A DNA stretch of 64,000 nucleotides, from positions 62,001 through 126,000 of the forward strand of contig CP137867.1 of assembly GCA_034406715.1 (NCBI GenBank), written 5' to 3'. Source of the DNA: Rhodotorula mucilaginosa (lineage: Eukaryota; Basidiomycota; Microbotryomycetes; Sporidiobolales; Sporidiobolaceae). The notes beneath the pieces are model-generated. The model saw only the letters and a list, made by a program, of their open reading frames with translations, searched no databases and was not told the DNA's origin. The translations under genes were made by a program, and so were the position numbers. This document shows positions 22,551 through 34,335 of this stretch, piece after piece (within the stretch, counting starts at the first letter, position 1; each line of letters opens with the position of its first letter).

Positions 22551-23785
22551 ATCTTTGCGCGCTTTCCGGTTCTCCTTTCGGTTGTCCCCCGTGTAGTAAT
22601 TTCCTCCCTTTCTCTTCTTGTCATTTACCCTCTACACGCATACTTTTTTGGGGCCAGCTCTGGAGAGAGAAAGCGGCGCACTCTCGAGGTTTGGCCTGCC
22701 TGCCTCGGACTTTGACCGGATCCGCTCAGGTTGCGAGCGGAAACTCTTTTTCAAGTGTAGCAGGTCGACGGCTCGCGAGATCAAGCTCGTCATGGTATGT
22801 ACGGGTGCAGCAGACCGAGGCGCATTCGCGGGCGTGGTGAACTGGACGCCAGAGTTTCGGGCAGTTTTTTTGCGCGTCGACGGTTTGCCAAGTTCGAAAG
22901 CTTTTTTCACACACAGTGAGTCAACAGCGCGCAACATAGAAGCTCTCGCTTTACTCGAATGGCAGTCTTTGATATGTGTACGAGTCCAGTCTTTTGCACA
23001 GGATTCTCTTGTCGGAATCCGACTGGACTTTGAAGGATGGAACACTCGGCTCGTATTCATTTTTGGCGCTCGAAGCCTGCAAAAAGCTTAGATGTGCCCT
23101 ATCGCTCAGGTCTCGTCCGCTTACAAGGCTGCATGGGCAGGTGTAGCGGTGTGCAGCTGCGTTGAAGTATCTGGAGATCTCCCGATAAAGCTTCGTGTGA
23201 GCTTTGGCACAGTATTGCTCGGAGTTCAGGATACATGTAACTAGGTCTAGCTGGTCAACGGCTTGACAGAAAAAGCTCATCATGGTATATACAGATGCAG
23301 CAGACTCAGAGGCACGTGGTGGGCATGCTCGAATTGACAACCTGTGTTTGGAGCAGCTTTCGCGTTGCGCTTGATGTGAGAAGCTTGCTTGATTCCCTCT
23401 ATACACAGATTCTGAAGAAGGACCATGTCATACACAGAGCAAGATCAAGAACATAGAGTTGCACAGAGACAAGAATATTGCCTCCGCAGCTGCTCAGTTT
23501 GCGAATGGGTTGAGAGTTTGAGATGGCCGCCACTCGGGCATGCGCACGCAGAGTCGTATCAATTGGATGACTGCCACTTTCTTGCTTCAGCAGGAAACAG
23601 ACTGTGCTACGAGGGGTCAGTCTACCCTAGACCGGTCAAGGGCAAGCAAGAAAGTGTTGGAAATTTGGGAAATACAAAACGTGCAGCTGCCAACAAGCTC
23701 GCCTTCCAAGTTGCAGTATTGTCTGACTCGAGAGGCAAGACCGGCGTCATAGCATACACTATCCCTCATACTAGCGAGATACGAA
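22162..23785 (+). repeat. Tandem unit copy 2
   Basis: I found no difference from copy 1 by eye over 1,624 bp. Such identity in non-coding DNA points to a very recent duplication, ongoing homogenisation, or an assembly artefact. Confidence 0.95.
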
Positions 23786-24173
23786 TCGATCTGCTCGGAA
23801 GTTTGGGCGATGAAGGACGGTTACCTGACCGCCTCCGGTCACAACTGGGTCGAGGGTCAGGGCTCGGGCCCGCGTATTGACCAGAAGAAGGATGACGAGG
23901 AGGAGGAGGTCTTTGACGCAATGGGGAACAAGTGGGTTTAATAGCTACTCTCTATGGCTACACTCATTTTGGCCGGATGCTGACCTTCTGCCCCCTTTTT
24001 TTCCCCCTGCTCGCTCGCTCGCTCCTTTCGCCCGCTCCCCCGCCCTGCCCTACAGGATCGACGCGCCGAAGAAGGTCAAGAAGGTGACGTCGAAGGATGC
24101 CCGCAAGGCCAAGAAGGAGCGGATGGCGAGGAAGAAGCTCGGTCTCCCGTCGGAAGACGAGGCCGAGTACTAG
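23786..24173 (+). pseudogene. Orphan EF3 3'-terminal fragment, copy 3
   Basis: Same content as the copy 2 fragment, with one T fewer in the intron pyrimidine tract. The coding parts read the same, and the stop is at 24173. No promoter was recognised. Confidence 0.85.
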
Positions 24174-25249
24174 ATCTTTGCGCGCTTTCCGGTTCTCCTT
24201 TCGGTTGTCCCCCGTGTAGTAATTTCCTCCCTTTCTCTTCTTGTCATTTACCCTCTACACGCATACTTTTTTGGGGCCAGCTCTGGAGAGAGAAAGCGGC
24301 GCACTCTCGAGGTTTGGCCTGCCTGCCTCGGACTTTGACCGGATCCGCTCAGGTTGCGAGCGGAAACTCTTTTTCAAGTGTAGCAGGTCGACGGCTCGCG
24401 AGATCAAGCTCGTCATGGTATGTACGGGTGCAGCAGACCGAGGCGCATTCGCGGGCGTGGTGAACTGGACGCCAGAGTTTCGGGCAGTTTTTTTGCGCGT
24501 CGACGGTTTGCCAAGTCCGAAAGCTTTTTTCACACACAGTGAGTCAACAGCGCGCAACATAGAAGCTCTCGCTTTACTCGAATGGCAGTCTTTGATATGT
24601 GTACGAGTCCAGTCTTTTGCACAGGATTCTCTTGTCGGAATCCGACTGGACTTTGAAGGATGGAACACTCGGCTCGTATTCATTTTTGGCGCTCGAAGCC
24701 TGCAAAAAGCTTAGATGTGCCCTATCGCTCAGGTCTCGTCCGCTTACAAGGCTGCATGGGCAGGTGTAGCGGTGTGCAGCTGCGTTGAAGTATCTGGAGA
24801 TCTCCCGATAAAGCTTCGTGTGAGCTTTGGCACAGTATTGCTCGGAGTTCAGGATACATGTAACTAGGTCTAGCTGGTCAACGGCTTGACAGAAAAAGCT
24901 CATCATGGTATATACAGATGCAGCAGACTCAGAGGCACGTGGTGGGCATGCTCGAATTGACAACCTGTGTTTGGAGCAGCTTTCGCGTTGCGCTTGATGT
25001 GAGAAGCTTGCTTGATTCCCTCTATACACAGATTCTGAAGAAGGACCATGTCATACACAGAGCAAGATCAAGAACATAGAGTTGCACAGAGACAAGAATA
25101 TTGCCTCCGCAGCTGCTCAGTTTGCGAATGGGTTGAGAGTTTGAGATGGCCGCCACTCGGGCATGCGCACGCAGAGTCGTATCAATTGGATGACTGCCAC
25201 TTTCTTGCTTCAGCAGGAAACAGACTGTGCTACGAGGGGTCAGTCTACC
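23786..25249 (+). repeat. Tandem unit copy 3, shortened at its right end
   Basis: Matches copies 1 and 2 apart from one T fewer in the T-run near 24,000 and a T-to-C change at 24517. The match stops after CAGTCTACC at 25249. Copies 1 and 2 continue for about 155 bp more, with CTAGACCGG and so on up to the junction. The sequence after 25249 is unique in the window and probably represents the original downstream flank. Confidence 0.93.
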
Positions 25250-25432
25250 ATGGAGCAATTCTCTTGGTCTTGCTTGTCTCCATGCAAATTTCTATATTAA
25301 GGGTGCTCACAGGGTTTAGAGGAGCTTCTTTACAAATCTCAGGTCGACTTCCAACATGATGGCTACCCCACTATGCCACCCCTAAAACTTCTATGTACGG
25401 TTCAATTGGCGGGAAGGATCACGCTCGGCGCC

Positions 25433-26462
25433 TTACTTGAAGGTGGCGATGCGGGCGAGCGGCGGCGCACTGCCAGCCCGCGCCTTCTTCTTGTGTGGCG
25501 CAGAGACCTCGTCCAGCTCGGCGTCGGTAGCGGTACGCCTGGGTGCAGAAGATGACGCAGCTTGCGATCCGGCGTCGGCGAGGCCACCTGCAAAGGTATC
25601 CGCGTTCCAGAAACACCTCGACTTCGAGCGCGCTTCTTGGTCAGGCCCCGTGAACACAATTTGTTCATGTGTTTCAGACTGAGTAGTCTTCCTCTGGGCT
25701 TTGACGTGCGCGAGACGGGCTTGTTCAAGTGCTTCTTCTGCTTTTGTTACCGCCAAGTGCGCCGCCTTTTCCTCCTCTTTCAGCTTTTCGAGCTCTTCTT
25801 CAAGAGAGGTGAGCATGACCTGCGTTGACTCGTCAAGCCTTGCTGTGACGAACTCGTGAAAAGTGTTGTCGCCGTCAGTCAAATAGTCAGCCTCGAAGAC
25901 TTCGGCGAATTCATCCGCGTCGGAAATGTCCGCCAGGTATCGCTCGTACACCTGCTCCATTCGCTTGCGACTTGCACTGGCTGAGCCGGCACGTATCGAA
26001 GCCTGCTTCAGCACTTTGTCGCACGCCTTGACATGCTGCAGAGCGAGATGCTCGCGTTTGACTAGGGAGAGGATGCGATCGCGCCAAATCAGGATGGCCT
26101 TGCGTCGAGCTGCCTCCGCTTCGGTCTCGAACTCGAACTCAGAAGCCGACTGCGACTCGTGAGAAGAGATTGCACTGCTGGAAGTAGGTAGGGTTGTCAA
26201 AGACAAGAAGCTCTGGATCGGATTTGCGAGAAGCAGTCCTTGCACGTACGAGTTGTCATCTCTCCTCTGCTCCTCCTCCACGGCCGGAGTTGACTCCGGG
26301 CCCGCTAGAATCCTGTGGACCAGAGTTCTTCTGTCGGTAAGAGAGCTCGTCCAATAGCGAGAAGGATGGAAGGGGACTCACGAACGAGAAGCGGCGCCTT
26401 CATCTGGGGCGGTTCCGGCGAGGAGACCTTGATCTTGGTCGGATTGATTCGCCAAAAAAGGG
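25433..26462 (-). CDS. Acidic coiled-coil protein, unrecognised
   Basis: Main exon 26312-25433, ending TAA at 25433-25435. It is joined through a 69-nt intron (26381-26313: GTGAGT donor, CCACAG acceptor) to an upstream exon in the same frame that opens near 26462. No in-frame ATG is visible there, so a further 5' exon is missing. The protein has a Ser-rich start, an acidic middle (ISDADEFAEVFEADYLTDGD), a strong coiled coil of about 50 residues (LEEELEKLKEEEKAAH and after), and a basic tail with KKKARAG resembling a nuclear signal. Function unknown. It converges on the EF3 array: its stop lies about 180 bp past the array's right edge. Confidence 0.6.
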
Positions 26463-27888
26463 CTGTTTACATGGCCAGAAAGTCAATTGCCCTGTTGATG
26501 AGCAGGCGGGAGAGAGAGAGAGCCCACAGCGGCGGAGACGGAAGCCGCAACATGGTCGTGAGGGCGGCGTTCTCGAGTCCAGGCGGAAGCGCAACGGAAG
26601 CAGCGCTGCGCCTGTCATGCGCCATTCAGCAGAAATGAGCGCACATCATACGTCGACAACTGGAGAGGAAGCGGATCAAGAACGTACAGCATGCTCTCCT
26701 GTACGAAAGCTGAAGTCATCATCTCAGACGCTGCTTCGGGGTGAACACTGTCCGCTGTCGATCAGCTCGGATGATATTGTTAAAACGCTGAAAGGGGTGT
26801 TGCTTGTGCAGGAAATCGGACGGTACCGGTCGCAGCGTGGGGGAGAAAGCGGGAGGGGAGGACGGACGGCGAAGTGGCTGAAGGACGCGCAAATGAGGCC
26901 AGAGAGCGATGTGCAACTGATAGAGTAAGCTGCGAGGAGACGTACCGGGATGTGTCTACGCTTGCTGCACCGTCTGGGTGACCTTGGTCGGGACCGAGCG
27001 TACTGTAGAGCAGATCCAGTGCGAAGGGGTCCGAACGGGTCAGTCGCTGTGTCGAACGAGCAACATTCTCGAACGCACCTTGTTGGAACCTGTGCGTCCA
27101 TAGCAGTTTTTGCAACTTGCTCTAGGCTGCTTCTGCTGCGACTTCAGCTTGTCGACGGGTCGTCGTTGTCAGGAAGGAGGGAAACCGACGACCGCTCCGA
27201 GGCGGTTGCCCAACAAACCTTTCCAACGGACGGACTCATGAGCTCGGGCAAGCGTCATTCCGTCCGTTCCCCGCACCACCTGCTGCGGCATTGCAGGAGG
27301 TCCGAGAGCGACATAACGGAAGGGAGGCGCTTGTTGCTGCTGATCGCTGCTTGAAAGAATTCGCTGCCTTAGAGCCTGACTGAGCGCGAGGACATATCCC
27401 CTTTGAGTAGCCTATCATAGCCTGGTAGAGTGGCGATTTGATGTGAAGCTGCAGCCGTCGCCGGCTGAACTTGTTCCGCAGCGGTGCGGAGCGCTCCGCG
27501 GAGTGGGGCGAGAGCGACGGGCGAGCAGACACGGACGCGAGCCAGCAGGTTTGACGCCTTGTGTACACTTCCTGAGTGAGACGCGCTTAGCCTGTGCGTA
27601 CCCAGGCACTCCAGCGCACCTGCTTCGTGTGTCGCCCCGTTATTAACAGTAGAACAGTAGCGTCGCTCCCTCGTCATCGCAAATCTTGAGCGAACAGACA
27701 GCCTGCCAAGCGAGCCGTGCGCGTCTATGAATACCGCAGGCCGCGTTGTGCATCCCCAGCCTGGGAGCAAGTGAGTCGGACGATTTCGGCGGCGAAATCG
27801 GGGAGATGGGGGCCGCGAACGCTGACGTGACTGGGATCTTTGGATGGGCCGCAAATAGGCCAAAAGCTCTCGCAAAGCAGCGCTTTGA
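26463..27888. other. Region between the coiled-coil gene and the acidic gene
   Basis: About 1.4 kb between two divergently oriented genes. Missing 5' exons and promoters of both should lie here; one candidate first exon has ATG near 27,727 followed by GTGAGT. A CTCCGCGGAG palindrome lies near 27,494. No further gene could be supported. Confidence 0.35.
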
Positions 27889-28967
27889 ATCGCCGCCGTC
27901 AGTAGACTCTGGGCAAGCATCGGGTTGACGACAAGCCAGCAGGGTGGCAGGACGAGTCAGGGGGGGTCGGGCAGCGCGTGCGGCGACGGGCATGACGGCG
28001 GCGACAGCGACGATGACGGAGCGAGCGACCTCGACATTGACGAGTGCTCCGACGAGGAGATCGCTCAGTTCCTGGCGTTGGTTCGAGAAGAAGTCAGCAA
28101 GGGCGCTGCGACGGGAGAAGCGCCCGATCTTGAACGCGTCTCCCAGTTCTTGGGCGCTAGCGCTCGAGCTGCTGCAGCCAGAGGTGAGTCTTGCGCATAC
28201 ATGGGGTTGCATTAGAATCTTGTGACTCACCTCGTCCCTCGAGTCCATCAATCTCCAGCGAGAGCGACGACCCAAAGCGATGAGAACGCGCCGCTCCTGA
28301 CCTCGCAGGAGGACGCCAACGACGTGTTCCGTATGGACGTCGAAGACAGCGCATCTGTAAGTTCGCAGGTCGCTCTCGCGATCGCCGACGAGGGGTTGAA
28401 GGCGATGAATGGAGGCGGTCAAGCCGAGGACGACGCCGAGGACGTCAAGTCGCTTTGTGGTGTCCTCGCATCCGACGTAACTCGTCCGATCGAACTTGAC
28501 CAGCAGCCACAGGTTCAAGACGTCGAGTTCTCCGAGCTGACTATCGACGCCGTTACGAGGAACGTCTGTACGTCGTGCCGCTCCTTTTACCTCAACAAGC
28601 AAGGGTGAGACGGTGCGATCAGCACATCACGGACCTCTTTCTCCGTGTTCTTACTCGGAAGATTGAATGGCAAGAAAGCAATGAGATTTGATTTGTGCAA
28701 ACTGGCGAGAGGGGCAAGCTGAGGGAAAGCTGAGCTCCGTGCCTTTTCCTCAGCCACTCGGAGCTGAACTTGGTGAGCAAGCGGTGTTGCACCGCAGGAA
28801 GACTTAGCTGCGTGCGGCTGAGAGAGCCTGTAAGCAGTAAATGGCGGTTTAGAGACAATGTCGCCAAGACCGTTGACGCCGACAGCTGGCTGCAGCAAAA
28901 CTTCCATCGCTTCCATCGAGACGGACTCGCCGCGCGCTTTAGCCGCCCCAGTCATATCCGGTTATGA
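27889..28967 (+). CDS. Acidic protein with a Cys-containing C-terminal segment, unrecognised
   Basis: Three exons are visible: one open from 27889 to 28183, then 28259-28604 and 28754-28967. Junctions keep one frame (GTGAGT to CTCCAG; GTGAGA to TCCTCAG). The first visible exon has a Gly/Asp-rich stretch (DGHDGGDSDDDGASDLDIDE) and a helical part. The middle is acidic. The end of exon 2 has CTSCRSFYLNKQ and exon 3 has KRCCTAG and SCVRLRE, so a small metal-binding unit is possible. No ATG exists in the open part, so the 5' exon is missing. A long minus-strand frame over the same DNA (27643-28602) looks like an antisense shadow. Function unknown. Confidence 0.5.
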
Positions 28968-30078
28968 GTTCACAATCACATCAGATGTCGCCACTTCTTT
29001 CCTTTCATTGTCTAATGGAAAGCTCTTCATGAAAGCAAGGGAGAGGCAAAGGCGGGCAGATCAAGCTGCCTTTTGGGTGGCAAAATCAGCAGGGGCGGTC
29101 TGTCTTCGGAGCAGGGTACAAGATACCGAGGCATTGTGCTCAATACTGTCCAAATGCTGAAGGAGTGTAGAGGGCGTTCCGAGCAGTCTAGAGAAGGTAC
29201 AAAGGGAGAGCAAAACGCTCGGTCAGCCCGTCCCGCTTAAACGTAAAGCGTTCTCAACCGACGGTTGGCGAGGCGCCTTCAGCTCGTGCCTTTATTGATG
29301 ATCATCATAAGGTTGCTTCTGTCCCGCTTTCATCGAGGCGGAAGTCTCTGTGGAGTGTGAGAGAGAGAACTTGGACGATGTCGATCTTTCCTGGAGAAAG
29401 GGTACTCGTCTGCCCTCCCGCCCGAGGTTTACGAACCCAAGAGGGCCAGCAAAGTAGGCACTGATTACTTAGAATGCAGACCCTATAAAGGAGAAACTCG
29501 AGCGTAGACTCCTGAGAAAGCTGCTCGCGCAATCCGTTTGGCACTTCACGCCAGGGTACTCATTCTTGTTCAGTACCTCCACACGGGCCTCAGAGAAGCC
29601 TACAGCCATCATGGACCACAGCTGCAAGCATTGTATCGGGGTGTGGGCTTTGGCCGAGTGTAGGGGATTGCAAAAGCAAACTACAAAACATTTCATCAGC
29701 TCTTGAGAAGGTCGACGCTACAAAAGGTTCACACCGCGCGCACATCGCCGATCTGCGGACAGAGCAGACCAAAGTCAGTCTTGAAGAGCTCATCTTTATG
29801 CAGTGCAGGCGCAGAGAGGGCGGAGGGGGAATCAGTCTTGTTTGTTTCGGCAATCGAGTCGACTCGGAGCCCCTCGTGCAGGGAGAGTCGACTGTGTTTC
29901 CGCTTCTTTTACTTATTCGGTTCATAGAGAACATCACTTCCACTCGTGCACGAGCGGCGGGAAAAGTGTGTTCTGGGGGCAGGGACCGGCAACCTCACCT
30001 TCTGATCTCTTGACGTGGTGTGATCGCTTCGCTCTGCGACGGCGAGCCAGTGAGAAAGAGTGTCAGCACAGAAAGTAC
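28968..30078. other. Unresolved stretch with scattered open frames
   Basis: Several + strand pieces look protein-like, such as an Arg/Lys/Leu-rich helix near 29,490 and a Glu-rich helix near 29,690-29,800. They lie in different frames, with no gaps long enough to be normal introns. They may be remnants of a gene or chance frames in DNA of moderate GC content. I call no gene. Confidence 0.3.
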
Positions 30079-31176
30079 TCATCTTGTCATTCTGCTAAAG
30101 GTAACGTCCGAATAAATCCCGTCTCGTGCCTCAGAGACCTTAAAACCTGCATGTATCTTGATTTCCTCACGAGGGATGAGCGACACGAGGGTCGCCATCC
30201 TCCTCGGCGGGACTATCATGACCTCATCCTCGGCAAGGTATAGCGTCGAACGGTGGCCTCAGGACGCAGGACGCACCGTATTTAGGGGGACAGGAGCTTG
30301 TCGTCGTGTGAGCTGCTGTGAGCGTGCAGGATGTGCGGGTCAGCGAGGAGTCCCTCCAGGACTAGCGTTTGTGGTGGCTTGGTCAAGTCAGAGAAATATC
30401 AAGTATAGTCACAGCCCTCGTTCCTGCCGACAGGGGAGTGACGGCTTGAGAGCTTTTGTTGTAGAGACTAAATCCAGCATCCTTCAGACCGGGGGAACAC
30501 CGCCAGAATGACTGGAGCAGGCACATCTACTCACGGCTTGTGGACAGTGTGTACTGATATCGCTAGCCTGCGCAAAGTCATAGAGCGTCAGCGTGGATCC
30601 CGAGGGAAGCCGTCCGCCGGTCGTCCGTCTCCCAAACGCTCGCCCTCCCTTCCTCTTCGAGGGTCGCATCAGGGATCGCGTTGTAGTAGTCACCGTCCAG
30701 GACCGCACGCTCACAAGCTTGCCCAAGCTTAGGTGTGAGCGCGCGGGCGGGACTCGGGAAAGTGTGGTCTAGAATGGGTAGTCATCCTTTGCGACGAGGG
30801 GGAGGCGGAGGCGGAGGCGGAGCGGTTCACGGGGGCTTCGGACGGGGGAACTTACCTGCTGAGCAATTTGAGAGTGCACTCAAAGTCTAGGGCTTGACTG
30901 ATAGATTCGTCGAGTGTGGGAGGGAGGAAAGAGAGAGTGGATACGGATGACGCCGAGTCCGCGGACTCGACGAGGCCTGAGCGCAGCAAAATAGGAGGCA
31001 TTCGCTCCTCTCGTATAATACAAAGCTGGAGTACATAAACCACTTGCCTTCATGTCACCAAACAAGGCGCTCTTCACACGGACCAGGATGAGCGCACCTG
31101 TTCGAGCAGATTTGTCGGATGTCTCGACGCTCTCGGGAACAGACGACGGAGCTCGCCAAATCGACTTGCCCAGCAT
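30079..31176 (-). CDS. Tentative multi-exon gene, unrecognised
   Basis: ATG 31176 starts a clean first exon of about 45 codons (MLGKSIWRAPSSVPESVETS). It is followed by a possible GC donor (AAG then GCAAGT) at 31047 or a GTTTAT donor six bases further on. Likely later pieces are an exon ending at a GTAAGT near 30,855 (LPPTLDESISQALDFECTL), one near 30,710-30,590 (LDGDYYNAIPDATLEEEG), and a last one around 30,265-30,079 (LAEDEVMIVPPRRMATLVS) with stop TGA. Not all junction phases agree in my reading, so the model is incomplete. The start lies only 55 bp downstream of the TIP-like gene on the same strand. No family recognised. Confidence 0.35.
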
Positions 31177-31231
31177 TGCGGTGATATGACAACATTGCTT
31201 CTACATCAGAGGTATGTACACATATACGGGA

Positions 31232-34200
31232 TCATAGCGCCTGGAAGTTGAGCGAGAGGAGCCGAGCTCGGCGTTCTGCCTCGTCTTCCCGCTACACAAG
31301 GGCATTCGCGAGAGAGCACAGAGAGACACCCGAGTCAGTGTTCGTTCCGAGCGGCAGAAGCGGAAGAAGAAGCGAGAAACGCACCTTCTCACGGACGTGC
31401 AGGACGATCACGACGATCCCGAGACCAAGGATGGCCGCGAGCAAGACAACCGTCACCCACGGGATCCAATCCCCCGGTCGGAGGTACAGCGTCTTGGTCC
31501 ACCCGCTCGGTTCGTCGACCCCTTCGGGTTGGTACGGGTTGATCAAGACCTGCGAATTGGGGATGATCCCTTCGACGTTGATAAAGTGCTGAGGTTGGTC
31601 GCGCGTCGAGCCGACAAAGAGGTTCTCGACGTAGTTGTTGGTGCGCCCGAGGCCGCAGTAAGCGTACGGAGTGGAGAGGGACATGTACGACGACTGCGGC
31701 AACTGGGCGACTGGGGGGCGCCGGTAAGGGTATTGGTGTGAGCGCGCCGCTCCATCTCTGACGAGAGGAGCAACGAACGACGAGACTCACACTGCGTGCT
31801 GCGTCTCGCGCCGGTCGGGTCGAGCACCGTAAACTTGAACGACGCGCCCGAGTAACTGCTCCCGAATGGCTGTCGGGGCGACGGGGCGATCAAGGTCAAT
31901 AACCACGACGCACAGGAGGGGAGGGGGGGGGGGGGGGGGGGCGGACCGATCAGAACGTACCCTATACCGCTGCTCGTCCGTGCCCGGTCGAGGTTCGCAC
32001 CAACCCTGGCAAGCGCCGTTCAAAACTGCCGCGCGCACGATCCGTCCCATCCCAGAGTCAGCTTCGGGCTGTCTACCATACGTCCACTCCGATCAAAAGC
32101 CCGGGAAGGAGAGCGCCGCCCCCGAGACGTGCGCTCACCTTGAGCTTTGAGGAAGAACGCATCGTGGAAGTAATTGTTTTTGATAAACAAGGGTTGCCTC
32201 GCCGCGCCGCTGCCGCCCCCGGCGCCGGACCGCTGCACGAGAATGTCGAGCGTGCCCTGCGGGATCCGGTAATTTAAAGTTAGAATCGCCGCTTGTGCTC
32301 GTCAGAATTTTCTCCAGCCTCAAGAAAGGGTAGCGCCTTCTAGCAGTAGCAGGAGGAGCCGCCGAAAGAAAGGAGAGGACAAGGGGAAGAGAGAGAGAGA
32401 GAGTGCCACCACTCACATCGTCGTCGAGGTCGACCCAGTGCGCGCTCTCGACATCGTCGATCTGCTCGAGCGCCTCTGCTCCACTCGTGACGAGTCTGAA
32501 GCCCCTCCTCTCCTTCTTCTCCTTACCACCACCACCACCACCACCACAGCCCACGATCGCCCCCGCTCCTCCTGCACCATCAACACCTCCCCCCACGCCC
32601 GAACAAGGCACGCTCTCCAAGATTTGGGCCCGCTTGTCCTTGGGATTGTGCTCGTCCGCCGTGACGATCAACAAATCGGGGTAGCCATCAATGTTGAAAT
32701 CGCCAACCGTGGCCAAGAGCGGGAACGAGCCTTTGAACCCGGCTTGGGATTGCGTGACCAGTCGGCGTCGTCGTCCTTGTTGTTTCGTGCGGTGGCCGGC
32801 CAAATCTTCGACGCGGATGATGGTCGTCTCCTCGTCCGCGGGGGTGGTAAAACTGAAATCCGGATCCGCCGTACAAAGCGCTTCCGGATCACGACACGCT
32901 GCTGCCGAAGCGGAGGAGGAAGACGAGTCGCAGAGTGAAATCTGGCGATTGTACAGGATCGAGATCTGACAATCGGCGCGGTGGTGGTTCGATTTCGGCG
33001 GACACGAAGTCACGACGAGGTCGATCGTGCCGTCGCGGTCTGGAGGTATATCATAGCGGAGGCAGTGTGGTCAGCTTTTTTGGTTGTGCGCGGTCCGGGA
33101 CGACTGAACTCGACGCGAAACTCGGCGACCGCGCAGAGAGAGACGGGTTCCCTGCCCAAGGAGAGGTGGCCTCCCGCCGAAAGAGTCAAAGAAAACAGAG
33201 AGAAAGGGCTTTGTGATGAGAACGCACCCATGTCACCAAACGTCACGCTCTTGGTCCCTCTCGGCAACTTGCCCTCCCTCTTGAACACAAACTTGCCCCC
33301 CTTGCCATCCCCACCACCCTTCGTATTGGTCCAAACCTGGTACTCGAGTCGTTCCGGATCGTTGCGACGACTGCCGCCGCCGAGGCAGACGAAAAAGAGG
33401 TCGGCGAGGCAGTCGCCGTCGAGGTCGATAAAGGCGTTGAAGTGAGGAGAGGGGAATCGGCAGGTGAAGTGGCCCGAGGGGTGGGAGGAATAGTCCAAAG
33501 GGGCGTCGACGCTATCACACAGGGGGTAAAGTTACTGCGTTCAGTCTTTCTTTAATGGGGCCAGCTTTTGATGTCTTCATTGGTCCGCTGTGATTGATGA
33601 GAAAACTCACAGAGAAAAGAGGCTGCTGCCGTTGCCGTTGGCGGGATTATACACGTTTCGCCACATCCGGAGCACGTCCTCCTGTTCGTCCGCCTCCTCC
33701 GAAGTGCGCGAGAACCCGATCAAGTCGGTGCGCATATCGCCCGTGCCGTCGAACGGGATCGGGTGCGCGAGCGACGCCTTGATGTTGTCGTCCGCGATAG
33801 GAATCGCAGGTCCGATGGACCCGTCCGGCTGTTGGAGATGGATCCGCATCTCTGTCCGATCCTCGTCATCATCATCTCCTCCCCACCACCCTCCCGTACC
33901 GAGACTGCCGAGGACGAGCAAGTCGATCTTTCCATCAAAGTTGTAATCGCCGGGCACGACGCTCTTGATCACCTTCAAATCCGATTCCAAGTGCGGACCT
34001 GTATTGAATTGGAAGCGGACGCTGTCCCAGAGGTGCACTGCGAGGGACCTCTGATCGGCAGAGAGGCGGACGAGGTCTAGATGTTGGTCGCCGTTCCAGT
34101 CGAGCCAGGCGGCGATCGGCCCTCCTCCTCCTCCTCCTCCCTGGGGGGCGAGGTTGAGGTCGCCGGCGTTGATGAGTTTTTCGTGCGTGAAGCGGCGCTT

Positions 34201-34335
34201 GCTTGCGAACGGAGCGGGCAGCAGCCAGGACGAGGACGAGGACGCGTTGTGGGGCTCGCCTCGGACGACGACGGCGAGGAGAGCGAGGAGCGGCAGCACG
34301 AGCAGCAGGGACGCACTGCAGGGCGACGTCGGCAT
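31232..34335 (-). CDS. TIP/ITFG1 (Linkin)-like FG-GAP repeat membrane protein
   Basis: Type I membrane protein related to the animal T-cell immunomodulatory protein. ATG 34335 gives a signal peptide (SASLLLVLPLLALLAVVV). Several FG-GAP/EF-like repeats follow, of the form DxNxDxxxDL (AWLDWNGDQHLDLV, GDYNFDGKIDLLVLG, IDLDGDCLADLFFV, DFNIDGYPDLLIVT). Then comes a Cys-containing juxtamembrane domain (YAYCGLGRTNNYVENLFVG) and one transmembrane helix (WVTVVLLAAILGLGIVVIVL) with a short basic tail (REDEAERRARLL) before TGA at 31232. At least seven introns. Gly and Ser tracts are inserted in loops. The animal proteins act in adhesion; the fungal role is not established. Confidence 0.88.
31923..31941 (-). 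repeat. 19-bp poly-C tract (sense strand) in an intron
   Basis: A run of 19 G on the + strand, which is C on the coding strand of the TIP-like gene. It lies about 20 nt after the GTACGT donor. Confidence 0.85.

Noticed and set aside
20538-25249. The tandem unit as a transposable element
   Set aside because: No terminal inverted repeats, target duplications, transposase or reverse transcriptase motifs; the unit begins inside a host exon.
29400-30290. Apparent introns of only 18-19 nt joining protein-like pieces (for example at 29,460, 29,555 and 30,270)
   Set aside because: GT...AG pairs at such spacing are common by chance, and fungal introns this short are not known. More likely chance frames or gene decay.
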